A stretch of DNA of 64,000 nucleotides from Candidatus Poribacteria bacterium (GCA_958295815.1 OY282374.1:4120682-4184681); one strand, 5' to 3'. Numbered from the stretch's first letter, positions 26,831-36,573 are shown. Numbers and translations: made by a program. Notes: a model not told the origin generated them from the sequence alone.

Positions 26831-26862
26831 CTCGTCGTTCGTTCCTGACGCGGGAATATACG

Positions 26863-27129
26863 CTAATATTCAGGACGTTCTGTATAGACACTCACCTTCC
26901 GGCGATATTTGTCTTTTCGCTCGAACCATACATACCCATCGATTTTTGAGAAGAGCGTATAATCTCTTCCAACACCGACGTTATTGCCAGCATGAATGTG
27001 GGTTCCACGCTGCCGAGCGAGAATGCTCCCGGCGGTGACATAATTCCCAGAAAACCTTTTGACACCAAGCCGTTTCCCAATACTATCACGTCCGTTACGG
27101 GTGCTTCCACCACCTTTTTTATGTGCCAT
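26863..27129 (-). CDS. rpmA: 50S ribosomal protein L27
   Basis: An 88-residue ribosomal protein near the peptidyl-transferase centre. It starts MAHKKGGGSTRNGRDS, so it has no N-terminal leader to be cleaved, and continues GVKRFSGNYVTAGSILARQRGT, all typical of L27. It follows rplU by 6 bp on the same strand, the universal order, and ends shortly before a strong terminator. Confidence 0.98.
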   Translation of the reverse strand: MAHKKGGGSTRNGRDSIGKRLGVKRFSGNYVTAGSILARQRGTHIHAGNNVGVGRDYTLFSKIDGYVWFERKDKYRRKVSVYTERPEY

Positions 27130-27135
27130 TGGATA

Positions 27136-27462
27136 TTATTCTCCCTCCACCGCGCCAATCGCGGTAATTTTCACGCGTGTAAATGACTGACGATGTCCTA
27201 ATTTCCGCTTGTATCCTTTACGCCGCTTCGATTTGAACACAATTGTCTTTTTCGCGCGTGCTTGTTGAATAACCTCACCTATCACTGCGGTGTTCTCAAG
27301 ATATGGCGAACCGGCTTGCAATTTGCCATCCTCATCAAGGACAGCCAAAACGGATGGGAACGTGACATTGTCACCGACATCGGCATCAAGTTTTTCAACA
27401 TCAATGAGGTTGCCAACTTCTACCCGATGCTGTTTCCCCCCGCTTGCAAAGACTGCATACAT
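27136..27462 (-). CDS. rplU: 50S ribosomal protein L21
   Basis: A 108-residue ribosomal protein that binds 23S rRNA. It begins MYAVFASGGKQHRVEVG and contains GEVIQQARAKKTIVFKSKRRKGY and HRQSFTRVKI, which are family hallmarks. It is transcribed from a perfect consensus promoter immediately upstream and is followed by rpmA. rng lies upstream on the same strand, a common neighbour. Confidence 0.98.
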   Translation of the reverse strand: MYAVFASGGKQHRVEVGNLIDVEKLDADVGDNVTFPSVLAVLDEDGKLQAGSPYLENTAVIGEVIQQARAKKTIVFKSKRRKGYKRKLGHRQSFTRVKITAIGAVEGE

Positions 27463-27486
27463 TTTTAAAACTCCTTTCTCCTTAAA

Positions 27487-27515
27487 ATTATACCCTAAAA
27501 ACCTGCGGATGTCAA
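27487..27515 (-). promoter_or_regulatory. Perfect consensus promoter of rplU-rpmA
   Basis: On the minus strand TTGACA (27515-27510), 17 bp, TATAAT (27492-27487), 25 bp before the start codon. This is the best anchor for what a housekeeping promoter looks like in this genome. Confidence 0.9.
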
Positions 27516-27589
27516 TTCAGATTTTCATTCTGCGTAGCGGCATTCAATTTTAAGCGATAAGTTTACCTACGTGAAGGTTAACTATGTAT

Positions 27590-27645
27590 GGATGCCCGAA
27601 CTTGTTCGGGATACCGCACTGGACCCAGAACAAGTTCGGGCATCC
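27590..27645. repeat. Long perfect inverted repeat
   Basis: An 18-bp arm (27590-27607) is perfectly complementary to 27628-27645. The left arm overlaps a smaller palindrome, CCCGAAC-TT-GTTCGGG. It lies between rng and the rplU promoter and lacks a T-run, so it looks like a dispersed palindromic element rather than a terminator. Nothing else is seen in 27516-27723. Confidence 0.8.
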
Positions 27646-27723
27646 ACACCAATTGTTGGAAAACTAAATGCCCTTTTCATCTCGCGTGCAGCGACTAAAT
27701 GTCAACAAGGCTTGAAGCGAGCG

Positions 27724-29295
27724 TTAATCCAGAAATAGCTCTTTACCTTTGCCAACAAAGATTCGGTAATCTTCGAGGTGCAGATCAGCATCAGGTTCAA
27801 GCGTCAAATTTAATCTCAACGAGTTCCTGAGTTCACGCAATTTATTTGCCATTTCGGACTTTATATGCGAAACGACATAATCATTAGCGATCACGCGTAA
27901 TTCGGACTGATGCGTTTGGTGATGTGCTAACTTAATTGCACGGAGCAACTGAATAACAACGGTCTCAGTCGATAAAACTGTGCCGTGTCCATCGCAGTAC
28001 GGACAATCTTCCATTAGTAAGGTGGCGAGACTCGGTCGCGTGCGCTGGCGTGTCATCTCAACGAGCCCTAAATCCGAAAAGTGAAGGATATTAGTGCGAG
28101 CCCGATCCTTACGGAGTGCTTCTTGAAGCATCTTAAAGACCTGTTTTCGGTGTGATGCCTCCTCCATATCAATAAAATCGACAACAATAATACCGCCCAA
28201 ATCCCGTAATTGAATCTGACGGACTACCTCTTCGACAGCCTCAAGATTGGCACTAAGAATCGTGTTATCTGGATCGGATTTTCCGACGAATCTTCCGGTG
28301 TTAACATCAATCGAGACCATGGCTTCAGTCTGCTGAATGATAATGTGTCCACCGCATTTGAGCCAAATTTTCTCACTGAGTGCATCTTTGAGCGCGCGTT
28401 CTACGCCGTAGGCATCAAAAAGCGTTGTATTCCCTTTATAGAGCGATACCCGCGATTGCAAATCAGGCATAACAGAAGAAACATAATCCATAGCTTCCTC
28501 ATAGCCCTCTTTCGAATCAATATGGAGTTGCTTGACCTCCTTGGTGAGCATATCGCGAACAATCCTATTGGTGAAACTCAGGTCTCCGCTGATGAGGCAA
28601 GGTGCCGATTTACGATCAGCACGATTACAGGTCTGTTTCCACTGATCAATGAGGTACCGAATTTCAGCTGCGAATTCATCTTCACTCAAACCTTCAGCGG
28701 CAGTTCGTATGATAAAACCGCCTTCAACATCGGCTTTAATCGCCTTCGCCATATCACGGAGTCTATCACGTTCAGCAGGTGATTCAATCCGACGCGACAC
28801 CCCAATATTTGAAGAATTGGGCATATAGACGACATAGCGTCCGGGGAGCGTGATGTTACTTGTAACGCGCGCCCCTTTTGTGCCTATAGGTTCTTTGCCG
28901 ACCTGTACAAGGAGTTCCTGCCTTTTCGAGATGAGATCACTTATCAAAAATGGGAACCCGCGTCCACCGCGAGATTGCTTCGGCTTCTTTGCCTTCAAAT
29001 CTACTATAACAGCGTTCCGTGTAGATTTTCCATTGCCGTTTTCGAGTTCGTCATCATTGACACTTTCGTACTTAAGATCAGATATATGCAGGAATGCGTG
29101 CCTATCCAATCCAATATCAACGAAGGCTACCTGCATGCCCGGTAATACATTTTCAACTCGGCCCTTATAAAGATTCCCCAATGTCTGCGTTGCAGCTTTC
29201 CGTTCAATATAAATCTCGGTCACCACCCCCTCTTCAAGCACCGCACAGCGCGTTTCATACTCATCTTCAGAAATAAGTATCTCCTTTTCCATCAT
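27724..29295 (-). CDS. rng: Ribonuclease E/G family protein
   Basis: A 523-residue single-strand endoribonuclease for rRNA maturation and mRNA decay. The N-terminal S1 domain contains GNLYKGRVENVLPGMQVAFVDIG, and the catalytic core has VSIDVNTGRFVG and GGIIVVDFIDM, carrying the metal-binding aspartates. CPYCDGHGTV near residue 425 is the Zn-link with CPxC. The length fits RNase G rather than the long RNase E; the degradosome scaffold region is absent. An Asn/Lys/Gly-rich segment (about 80-115) interrupts the S1 domain, as in many family members. It precedes rplU-rpmA. Confidence 0.93.
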   Translation of the reverse strand: MMEKEILISEDEYETRCAVLEEGVVTEIYIERKAATQTLGNLYKGRVENVLPGMQVAFVDIGLDRHAFLHISDLKYESVNDDELENGNGKSTRNAVIVDLKAKKPKQSRGGRGFPFLISDLISKRQELLVQVGKEPIGTKGARVTSNITLPGRYVVYMPNSSNIGVSRRIESPAERDRLRDMAKAIKADVEGGFIIRTAAEGLSEDEFAAEIRYLIDQWKQTCNRADRKSAPCLISGDLSFTNRIVRDMLTKEVKQLHIDSKEGYEEAMDYVSSVMPDLQSRVSLYKGNTTLFDAYGVERALKDALSEKIWLKCGGHIIIQQTEAMVSIDVNTGRFVGKSDPDNTILSANLEAVEEVVRQIQLRDLGGIIVVDFIDMEEASHRKQVFKMLQEALRKDRARTNILHFSDLGLVEMTRQRTRPSLATLLMEDCPYCDGHGTVLSTETVVIQLLRAIKLAHHQTHQSELRVIANDYVVSHIKSEMANKLRELRNSLRLNLTLEPDADLHLEDYRIFVGKGKELFLD

Positions 29296-29644
29296 TACCT
29301 CCTATCGTGCCTTTTCTATTTAAAAGACACCTCGGTTAATTGTCATGTCAAAAATCGGCAGCGTTGCAAAAAGCAGTGAGGGCATTGAAGAATTACGCTC
29401 CGCGTCTCGGCTGACAGGAACGAGATGTGTACTGTCAGTCAAACGCTTCAGCAAAATCAGCAAGTGTGCGGTTGCCCCCAGTGGGAGTGAATTATAAGAG
29501 GCGTACTATCTATTTATCGTAAAATCCATAATGACAGATGCAATCTATCACTATTCCATTTACGCGTATAAAAATGCATTCAATTTAAATGCAAACGCTT
29601 GGACATCTCTGGATCTTATCGAATATGAGCCTGCAAGCTGCGCT
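29296..29644. other. Intergenic region
   Basis: About 350 bp between rng and the PorX-like gene, both minus. Short open frames on the plus strand have no ribosome-binding site and no recognisable product. I see no convincing promoter, terminator or repeat. Confidence 0.3.
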
Positions 29645-31213
29645 CTACAGCCGCGGTGTCAGCGTCACGATAGGCGTTATCAGTTCACCCATCGAAATGC
29701 CACCGTGCTGGAACCCTCCTTGAAACTGCCGTTTATACTTATAAAAATCGTTCGGATAGACGAAATAATAATCGTCTTTTGCGAGAATATAGTCCTTACT
29801 TTTAGTCTCTGCGGGCAGCCGATAATCCTGTGGGTTGCGAAGATAGACCGCATCGCCCTCTTCGCACCCTAAGTTAGCACCGATCTTAAATCGTAGGCTG
29901 GTCGTCGTCTCGCGATTTCCAAAAGCAGGCGTTGCGCGATTGCAGAAGACGGAGCCGTGGTCGCTTGTGAGCACGACAGTCGCCTTTTGTGCCGCAATGA
30001 TGCGCAAAATATCAAAAAGTACAGAATGTGAAAACCACGAATGTGCCAAGGTACGGAATGCTGCCTCGTCAGGCGCAAGCTGCTGTAGGACATCCGATTG
30101 TGAACGTTGATGCGTCAAGATATCAATGAAGTTGATAACCAAAGCTGAGAGACTCGTGCGCTTCGTTGCCGCCACCCGCTTCTTATATGTGTTCCCACCA
30201 CGCGCATCGAAAATCTTGAAATATTGGAGTCCCGGCTTCAACTTGATGCCCCTACGTTCAAGATGGGCTTCAAGGAACTGCCGTTCATAGCGATTTGTGC
30301 TGGTGCTCCCATCAGATTCCTCCTGCCAATACTGCGGATAGCGTTCGGCGAGCTCTGCCGGAAACAACCCACTAAACAACGCATTTCGCGAATACATTGT
30401 TGCACTCGGCAAAATTGAAAAAGTATATTGGCGATCAATGGAAAAATAAGGGTACAGCAGCGGTTCAACCGCCAGCCAATGATCTAAGCGGAAGCAGTCA
30501 ACCACAATAAAATAGACAGATTTTCCTGCTTGAAGTTGGGGGATAACATGCCGGTCTAAAACATTTACTGAGAGAGGTGGGGCGTCTGGGCTGCCTGCGA
30601 CCCAGTCACGATAATTTGCCGCGACAAAATCGGAGAACTCCGTATTGCACTCTTTTTTCTGGGCAAGGTGGGTTTCCTCCAACCCGCCTTCAGCCAATCG
30701 TTCAGAGACTAAATCCCATTGCAATAGTTTAACATAGATGTCAACCCAGTCTTTCCAATTAGGTGCCGAGTCCTTCAGCGCGCGTATTTCATTGAAGTCC
30801 GCGGTGTACCGATTCGGAATTTGATCCACGACTATCTGCGGTTGATCAAGTATGCGTTTTAAGGTTGAAGCAATTTGGGCTACACCGATAGGTTTTACCA
30901 AAAAATCGGTTACCTGTTTACCGAGAGCTACTTCGACAAACTGTTCATCACTGGATTGAGTGACAAGAACGACGGGGATTCGCGGGTCAATAGCGCGGAT
31001 AGCATCAAGCGTCGCCATGCCATCTTTACCGGGCATGACCTGGTCAAGAAGGATTGCACTGTACTGTGTATCGCCATTTGTTAAAAGCGCGATCCCATCC
31101 TCACCATTCGTGGCGGGTGTGACTGTATAACCGCGTTCGCGTAGCACGTGGATATGCGGTTGTAACGCTTCTATTTCATCATCAATCCATAAGATCTGGT
31201 GTGCTTGTGACAT
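29645..31213 (-). CDS. porX: PorX-like response regulator with PglZ/phosphatase-type domain
   Basis: A 522-residue two-domain protein. Residues 5-120 are a receiver domain: WIDDE, phosphoacceptor D57 (LLDQVMPGKDG), T85 and K107 (VKPIG). A helical linker leads to an alkaline-phosphatase-fold PglZ domain from about residue 215, with FIVVDCFRLDHW (D239), PSATMYSRNALFSG (probable nucleophile T272) and LTSDHG. This is the architecture of PorX, which in Bacteroidota controls the type IX secretion system and binds and cleaves oligonucleotides. Start: ATG at 31213, directly before the receiver domain; the longer frame begins with TTG. It lies about 105 bp after a histidine-kinase gene. Confidence 0.82.
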   Translation of the reverse strand: MSQAHQILWIDDEIEALQPHIHVLRERGYTVTPATNGEDGIALLTNGDTQYSAILLDQVMPGKDGMATLDAIRAIDPRIPVVLVTQSSDEQFVEVALGKQVTDFLVKPIGVAQIASTLKRILDQPQIVVDQIPNRYTADFNEIRALKDSAPNWKDWVDIYVKLLQWDLVSERLAEGGLEETHLAQKKECNTEFSDFVAANYRDWVAGSPDAPPLSVNVLDRHVIPQLQAGKSVYFIVVDCFRLDHWLAVEPLLYPYFSIDRQYTFSILPSATMYSRNALFSGLFPAELAERYPQYWQEESDGSTSTNRYERQFLEAHLERRGIKLKPGLQYFKIFDARGGNTYKKRVAATKRTSLSALVINFIDILTHQRSQSDVLQQLAPDEAAFRTLAHSWFSHSVLFDILRIIAAQKATVVLTSDHGSVFCNRATPAFGNRETTTSLRFKIGANLGCEEGDAVYLRNPQDYRLPAETKSKDYILAKDDYYFVYPNDFYKYKRQFQGGFQHGGISMGELITPIVTLTPRL

Positions 31214-31318
31214 ACTTAAGTTTACATAACCTGCCAATCGCAACACATCACCAATTCTCAACGTATGTTAGGCAGAAGGGGTATTCGTGCTTAACTAACA
31301 ACGCCGGTTAATTGGGTG

Positions 31319-32809
31319 CTATGCGACGGGCAACCGAATTTCAAAAGTCGTTCCTTCAGGACTCGTTTTAACAATACGAATGCGTCCATGATGATACTCA
31401 CGGATAATGCGTTGGACAACAGTTAATCCGAGTCCCCAACCGTGCGCCTTAGTAGACATCCCCGGTTCAAAGATTTTTCGCTGATTTTCACGGGCTATGC
31501 CGCTTCCATTGTCGGCATACCGTATAACAATATCGCCAGAGCGTTTATCGTGCGTCGCTTCAATCTGAATCCATCCGTCTGCTTTATCCATAGCATCCAG
31601 CGAGTTGCGAATTAAGTTTTCAAACACCCAGTGCAACAACTGCGCATTTGCAAGGATGGACAGTATTTCGTGCGGTATCAATCGAATTTCAACGCGGCGA
31701 CTAATATGCGGCAGCCGTCTTTCAAAGTAGATTCGAACTTCCTGAAAAATATCATCCAAATTAACTTCGGTTCGGGGAGGTTGGGTACCGATCATACCGA
31801 AGCGAGCGGTCGTTTTCTGCAAACGCTCAAGATCATTTTGCATACTCTCGGCAAGCTCAGCAAGTGTTGCATCGGTTGTCTCTTTGCTGCGCTCATGCAA
31901 GAGTTCCGTCCATGCCAACAATGACGAGATCGGTGTTCCGAGTTGATGTGCAGTCTCTTTGGCTAAGCCTCCCCAAATTGCCGAATGTTCGTAAGATTTT
32001 ATCCGTTGATAGACTAAGAAACAGACGACACCAAATGCTAATAAGACTATCGGAACTATGAAGGGCACTATTAACCCGTAGTATGGCTTACTTTCATAAT
32101 AGAAGTAGCCGTCGTGCCATTCGGGTGTCGTCTCAATCACAGAGGATGCCTGTGCGTTCTGAATAAAGATTTCTGCGCGTTCGCGTTCCTGAGTTGTTGC
32201 TGCATCGGCGGTAATAACATCGCCCCATATCTGCCACTTCTGTGGTGCCCTCGTGGTATCCGCTATCACAAACGGCAGGTGTTCCATTTCGCTGGGTGCA
32301 GCATCACCATAGTAGATATACCCTTTTAACTGCCGATCTTCGAGGAGCATCGGTATTTCACGTGGCTTATTCTTCTTTCCCATCCGTGCCAATGTTGACT
32401 GCAACAAGGCATTCTCATCTTCTGTTAACGAAATTTCCTGATTTTGGTTGACCTGTATATCCAAACTGTCGACCTTCGCGTCTAAATTTAGGTCAACTCC
32501 TCGCGTGATTAAAACGTTTCCTTTTTCATCCGTGATAATGAATGAAAATGCACGTGCTCGCTCTTCGGCGAATGACTTCTTGACAATCTCTATCAACTTT
32601 AACTGAAACTCCCGGTCTTCGACACTGGGGAGTTCCGCTGCCAGATCGGCAAAAATGTCTATCTGTGCATCTATATCGGCGTTCAATTGTGAGATTTGCT
32701 GGTTATAATAGACAAATCCAAACACCAGCATGCCGAGTCCAACGATGAAATACACGATTATTAGACGGGTGGTCGTATACCCTGGAATAATTCGACGATT
32801 CAGGCGCAC
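31319..32809 (-). CDS. Membrane sensor histidine kinase (PorY-like candidate)
   Basis: A 496-residue inner-membrane kinase. Two transmembrane helices (about 13-35 and 244-268) enclose a periplasmic region of about 210 residues. The H-box has His288 in KETAHQLGTP, followed by the ATP-binding N-box (NLIRNSLDAM), DNGSGI and GWGLGLTVV. It would phosphorylate a receiver domain in response to an envelope signal. The next gene on the strand is the PorX-like regulator, so the two probably form a pair; PorY, the PorX kinase, has a similar layout. The periplasmic domain is not recognised. Confidence 0.85.
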   Translation of the reverse strand: MRLNRRIIPGYTTTRLIIVYFIVGLGMLVFGFVYYNQQISQLNADIDAQIDIFADLAAELPSVEDREFQLKLIEIVKKSFAEERARAFSFIITDEKGNVLITRGVDLNLDAKVDSLDIQVNQNQEISLTEDENALLQSTLARMGKKNKPREIPMLLEDRQLKGYIYYGDAAPSEMEHLPFVIADTTRAPQKWQIWGDVITADAATTQERERAEIFIQNAQASSVIETTPEWHDGYFYYESKPYYGLIVPFIVPIVLLAFGVVCFLVYQRIKSYEHSAIWGGLAKETAHQLGTPISSLLAWTELLHERSKETTDATLAELAESMQNDLERLQKTTARFGMIGTQPPRTEVNLDDIFQEVRIYFERRLPHISRRVEIRLIPHEILSILANAQLLHWVFENLIRNSLDAMDKADGWIQIEATHDKRSGDIVIRYADNGSGIARENQRKIFEPGMSTKAHGWGLGLTVVQRIIREYHHGRIRIVKTSPEGTTFEIRLPVA

Positions 32810-33190
32810 CTTCGTATTCCTCCGTACACATCAGACGCAACATACCTACATGTTAATGGTACCACTTTTGAGAGGAAATTGCAAGCCTATTTTGACCTTC
32901 GCGTGTTTTTGCAACCTAATTCTCGTTCATAATTCCTATTTGCAACACGTTCTTTTACTTACTGGTGTTGTTTCTATCTATACCCTTTTGTTCCGACGAA
33001 ACAACATATCAATTGACTTTTTTCAATAAATCGCGTAAAATGAAATTTTAAGGTCATAAGACAGAGGTCCTATATTCAGCACCCGTTTAAAGCAAACAAC
33101 TACGGGCACTGGAACACGATCGTAACCTATTTTGGAAATAATGAAATTTTCATAATAAAACAGAAAACAACTTAAAAATGGGAAAACTTG
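32810..33190. other. Divergent intergenic region with a plus-strand promoter
   Basis: TTGACT (33013-33018), 17 bp, TAAAAT (33036-33041) points to the HAD gene, which starts 150 bp downstream. Nothing else was recognised in this 380-bp gap. Confidence 0.5.
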
Positions 33191-33922
33191 ATGCTCAAAG
33201 CGATTACATTCGATTTTTGGCAGACCCTTTATGCGGACTCTGATGAAAACTGGCAAAAACGTCAAGTGATACGTACTAAAAAGTGTCACGCGTATTTAGA
33301 AAGTCGTGGCTATGCTTGTGGGTTAGATGATGTAGGCTTCGGGCTTGAAGAAGCATACAACTTAGTAAATACCCTATGGCATCAACACAAAGGTATATCC
33401 GTCCATCAATGCATGGTTCGGTTTGCAGAGGTCCTGCAGATTCAGCTTGAAGAGACAGATTTGGATCATCTGGTCGCGTGCCTTGGGGCGGCTTTTTTAG
33501 AGTCACCGCCGATTATGATAGCAAATGTCAAACCTGTCGTTTCCCGGTTGAGCGAAAATTACCCACTCGGAATTATCTCAGATTCAGCACTGACCCCAGG
33601 GAGTTTTGCGCGGCAACTGATGGACCAGCACGGTATCCTACAATTTTTTACGGTATTCACGTTCTCCGACGAAACCGAGCACACAAAACCTCAAGCCCCC
33701 CAATTCCACGCAACCATAGCACAACTGAACGCCGAACCAGAAGAAGCAGTGCATATCGGCGACATTTTCCGAACAGATATCGTCGGTGCGAAAAACGCCG
33801 GGATGAAGGCAATTCGCTTCACAGGCTTTAATAAAACAGAGACAAATGATACGCTTAGCGATGCCGTTGTTGACGACTATCGGCAACTCGAAACGGTTAT
33901 CGCTGAACTTTTTTCAAAATAA
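33191..33922 (+). CDS. HAD-superfamily hydrolase
   Basis: A 243-residue HAD protein. Motif I is FDFWQTL, with nucleophile D8. The second aspartate of DxD phosphatases is replaced by Trp, as in some haloacid-dehalogenase-like members. Motif II is IISDS, the motif III Lys lies in HTKPQ, and motif IV is HIGDIFRTDIVGAKNAGM. The substrate is unknown; the motif I variation weakens a simple phosphatase call. ATG at 33191 follows a TTG that extends the frame by one codon. A TIGR01777 epimerase gene follows 20 bp later, so they form an operon. Confidence 0.85.
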   Translation: MLKAITFDFWQTLYADSDENWQKRQVIRTKKCHAYLESRGYACGLDDVGFGLEEAYNLVNTLWHQHKGISVHQCMVRFAEVLQIQLEETDLDHLVACLGAAFLESPPIMIANVKPVVSRLSENYPLGIISDSALTPGSFARQLMDQHGILQFFTVFTFSDETEHTKPQAPQFHATIAQLNAEPEEAVHIGDIFRTDIVGAKNAGMKAIRFTGFNKTETNDTLSDAVVDDYRQLETVIAELFSK

Positions 33923-33942
33923 AAAACATCATGGAGGAAAAA

Positions 33943-34851
33943 ATGGCAAACGTATTGGTTACCGGTGGTACTGGTTTCATCGGAAGTCGAGTCTGTGATG
34001 CCCTCCACCAAAAAGGCGATGCCGTCTATGTGTTATCCCGCAATCCAGCACGCGCGGAAAATAAATTACGCGCATCAAAAGCAATCTACGGTTGGAACCC
34101 AGAAACCGAAAAACTGCCTACAGAAGCTACATCAAATATAAATGCCGTAATTCATCTGGCAGGTGAAACCATCGCCGGTAGATGGAATGCTGAAAAGAAA
34201 CGGAAAATACGGGACAGTCGGATCCTTTCCACACAAAACCTCGTCGCTTCGCTCGCCGATACTGACTCCAAACCTGATGCGCTTATCTGTGCATCAGCAA
34301 TCGGATATTATGGCGGTAACGGCAACGAGAGTCTTACAGAGGCATCGCCTGCAGGCGCGGATTACCTCGCCGAAGTCTGCGAAGAATGGGAAACGGAAGC
34401 CCAAAAAGCAAGTGAGCTTGGCATTCGGGTTGTCACGGTTCGTATTGGGCTTGTGCTTGGGTTAGGCGGCGGTCTCCTTCAACAGGTGCTACCCCCTTTT
34501 AAGATGGGTGTCGGTGGCATACTCGGCAACGGCAAGCAGTGGATGTCTTGGATTCATATCGACGATGTCGTAGGTATCGTGCTGCACGCGCTGGAGAGTA
34601 GCCAGATCCATGGTGCCTTGAATGCGACTGCCCCAACTCCAGTCAGGAACACAGAATTCACCAAAACACTCGGCGGAGTACTCAGACGACCCACTCTGTT
34701 TCCAGTCCCTGTTTTTGGATTAAAACTAATGATGGGTGAATTTGCGGACTTCATTGTACTCAGCCAGAACGTCATTCCAGAGAGAACCGAGGCGAGCGGT
34801 TACGAATTTTACTATCGGACGCTTGAGTCTGCTCTCAACGCCTTGTTATAA
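33943..34851 (+). CDS. TIGR01777 family NAD(P)-dependent epimerase
   Basis: A 302-residue extended-SDR protein (SDR39U1/YfcH type). The cofactor loop GGTGFIG lies near the N-terminus, and family hallmarks include VIHLAGETIAGRWNAEKK, SAIGYYGGNG and MSWIHIDDVVGI. A TIGR01777-typical C-terminal DUF1731-like part starts around 250. The true reaction of the family is unknown. Start: ATG at 33943, because GGAGG sits just upstream, overlapping an earlier ATG at 33931. Confidence 0.92.
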   Translation: MANVLVTGGTGFIGSRVCDALHQKGDAVYVLSRNPARAENKLRASKAIYGWNPETEKLPTEATSNINAVIHLAGETIAGRWNAEKKRKIRDSRILSTQNLVASLADTDSKPDALICASAIGYYGGNGNESLTEASPAGADYLAEVCEEWETEAQKASELGIRVVTVRIGLVLGLGGGLLQQVLPPFKMGVGGILGNGKQWMSWIHIDDVVGIVLHALESSQIHGALNATAPTPVRNTEFTKTLGGVLRRPTLFPVPVFGLKLMMGEFADFIVLSQNVIPERTEASGYEFYYRTLESALNALL

Positions 34852-34959
34852 GTAATCTAACAGCGCGCAGGTTGGGGTGAACGGAAGCTTACTAAAAACC
34901 ATAGATAACAAATAATTCTCAAGGTTCATACAGCACCTGAAATCACCAAAACACCAGTG

Positions 34960-35005
34960 AAACCCAACACATTCTCACACTTGCAGCGTTTGGATTGTTG
35001 GGTTT
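34960..35005 (+). promoter_or_regulatory. Hairpin before the aminotransferase gene
   Basis: AAACCCAACA (34960-34969) pairs with TGTTGGGTTT (34996-35005), a 10-bp stem with a 26-nt loop ending in TTTT. It could terminate the upstream HAD-epimerase operon or attenuate the gene that starts 24 bp later. Confidence 0.5.
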
Positions 35006-35028
35006 TGCACTATCTATAGAAAGAACGT

Positions 35029-36381
35029 ATGAAGATTCGCGATGTTGTGCTTTCTGCGTATGGAAAAGCATCAAGTGTTCCCTCCCCAGTTAATCAATTA
35101 ATGACCGATTTTGCTGTCGGTTTTCGAGATGAATATGACATCAACCTCGGTGTCGGATATGTTAATGAACAGACAATTCCGCACCAACAGATCCAACTCG
35201 CCTGCGAAAAAGTGCTCGCTCACCCCAAAAAGTATCGCGCTGCCCTCAATTACGGCGGCGCACAGGGTTCGCCAAACCTTATCAAGTCACTCAGAAGGTT
35301 CCACATTGAAAACCGAATCGGCGGTATAACCGAACAGACTTTGGACAACCGAGATATCGTTATCGGCGCGAACGGCGCGACGAGTCTGTTGGAGAGCATC
35401 ACGCATCTTCTTCCTGCTGGCATTGTGCTCACCGCAGACCCGATGTATTACATTTACTGTAACGACTTAGAGCGAAAAGGTTTCACCGTTATAGCGATAC
35501 CCGAAGATGACGAGGGGATTAACACCAAACTTCTGAAGGCAAAACTCGCAGCACTCGGTGACGAACGAGAAGCCATTCGCTTCTTCTATATCGTGACGGT
35601 TAACAACCCAACCTGCACAATTCTGTCCAATAACCGTAAGCGAGAACTGGTTGACACCGTTACGCAACTTTCACACGAAGTTGGACGGAAAGTCCCACTC
35701 TTTTTCGACAATGCCTATAGCGACCTTGTGCACGACAGTACCGTCGAACCTCTGGGATCCGCGCTCTGCTATGACAAACTCGGTATTGTCCATGAGATCG
35801 GCACGTTGTCAAAAATTCTCGCACCAGGATTACGCATCGGTTACCTCATCGGACCCAAGGGACCCTTCCTAAACAGCATCGTCCAACGCACGAGTGATAT
35901 AGGCTTCAGCGCACCGTTAATCAATCAGGAAATTGCAAGTTATCTGCTCGACCACAACATCGAAGCGCAAATTGAAAAGGTCAATAAAGGATACCTCCAT
36001 AAGGCAAAAGCAGTCAAAAACTGGATAACAGAATTACTCGGCGACAATGTTCAGGAGTGCCGAGGTGGAAGTGCTGGGTTCTACTATTACCTGACCCTGA
36101 AACAGACGACAACCGGGGCGACCTCTGATTTTTTTAAGTTTTTGACGCGAACGACTGGACAGGAAGAAGTTGATGGACCTTTAGACACCCAACATCCAAA
36201 GGTGATTTACATTCCCGGTGAACACTGTGTTCATCCAAGCGGCGAGATGGTCGAAGTTGGAAAACGACAGTTCCGTATATCTTATGGATTTGAGGAACTC
36301 CCACAGATCCAAACTGCATTGGAACTCATGAAATCTGCGTTAGCCTATAGCAAAAACAGGCAAACCTGTAATCTCCTATAG
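35029..36381 (+). CDS. PLP-dependent aminotransferase (class I/II fold)
   Basis: A 450-residue fold-type I PLP enzyme resembling 2-aminoadipate/MocR-type aminotransferases but without a DNA-binding domain. It has NLGVGYVNEQTIP at the N-terminus, GANGATSLLESITH, VTVNNPTC, FFDNAYSDLV (PLP Asp and Tyr) and the Schiff-base lysine in GTLSKILAPGLRIGY. Near the C-terminus the substrate Arg is likely within KRQFRISYG. The donor amino acid is not identifiable. No neighbour suggests a pathway. Confidence 0.88.
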   Translation: MKIRDVVLSAYGKASSVPSPVNQLMTDFAVGFRDEYDINLGVGYVNEQTIPHQQIQLACEKVLAHPKKYRAALNYGGAQGSPNLIKSLRRFHIENRIGGITEQTLDNRDIVIGANGATSLLESITHLLPAGIVLTADPMYYIYCNDLERKGFTVIAIPEDDEGINTKLLKAKLAALGDEREAIRFFYIVTVNNPTCTILSNNRKRELVDTVTQLSHEVGRKVPLFFDNAYSDLVHDSTVEPLGSALCYDKLGIVHEIGTLSKILAPGLRIGYLIGPKGPFLNSIVQRTSDIGFSAPLINQEIASYLLDHNIEAQIEKVNKGYLHKAKAVKNWITELLGDNVQECRGGSAGFYYYLTLKQTTTGATSDFFKFLTRTTGQEEVDGPLDTQHPKVIYIPGEHCVHPSGEMVEVGKRQFRISYGFEELPQIQTALELMKSALAYSKNRQTCNLL

Positions 36382-36573
36382 ACGCGTTTTGCATAGCGCG
36401 TTTCCACTAGAAATCATCAAAAAGGAAATTGGAAATACGATTGTAGGCTAAAGTTGTGTGAATGGGTGGCGGCGATTCATTATATATTGATTCGCCAGTT
36501 CGGCGGGCATTTTTGGGGTAACGTGAATTTAAAAAGACTGTGCTGGTGTCTTTCCTGTGTCATGTTCTTTTAT

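Noticed and set aside
29531..29872. 113-residue plus-strand frame between rng and the PorX-like gene
   Set aside because: It overlaps the end of a well-supported gene and lacks a start context.
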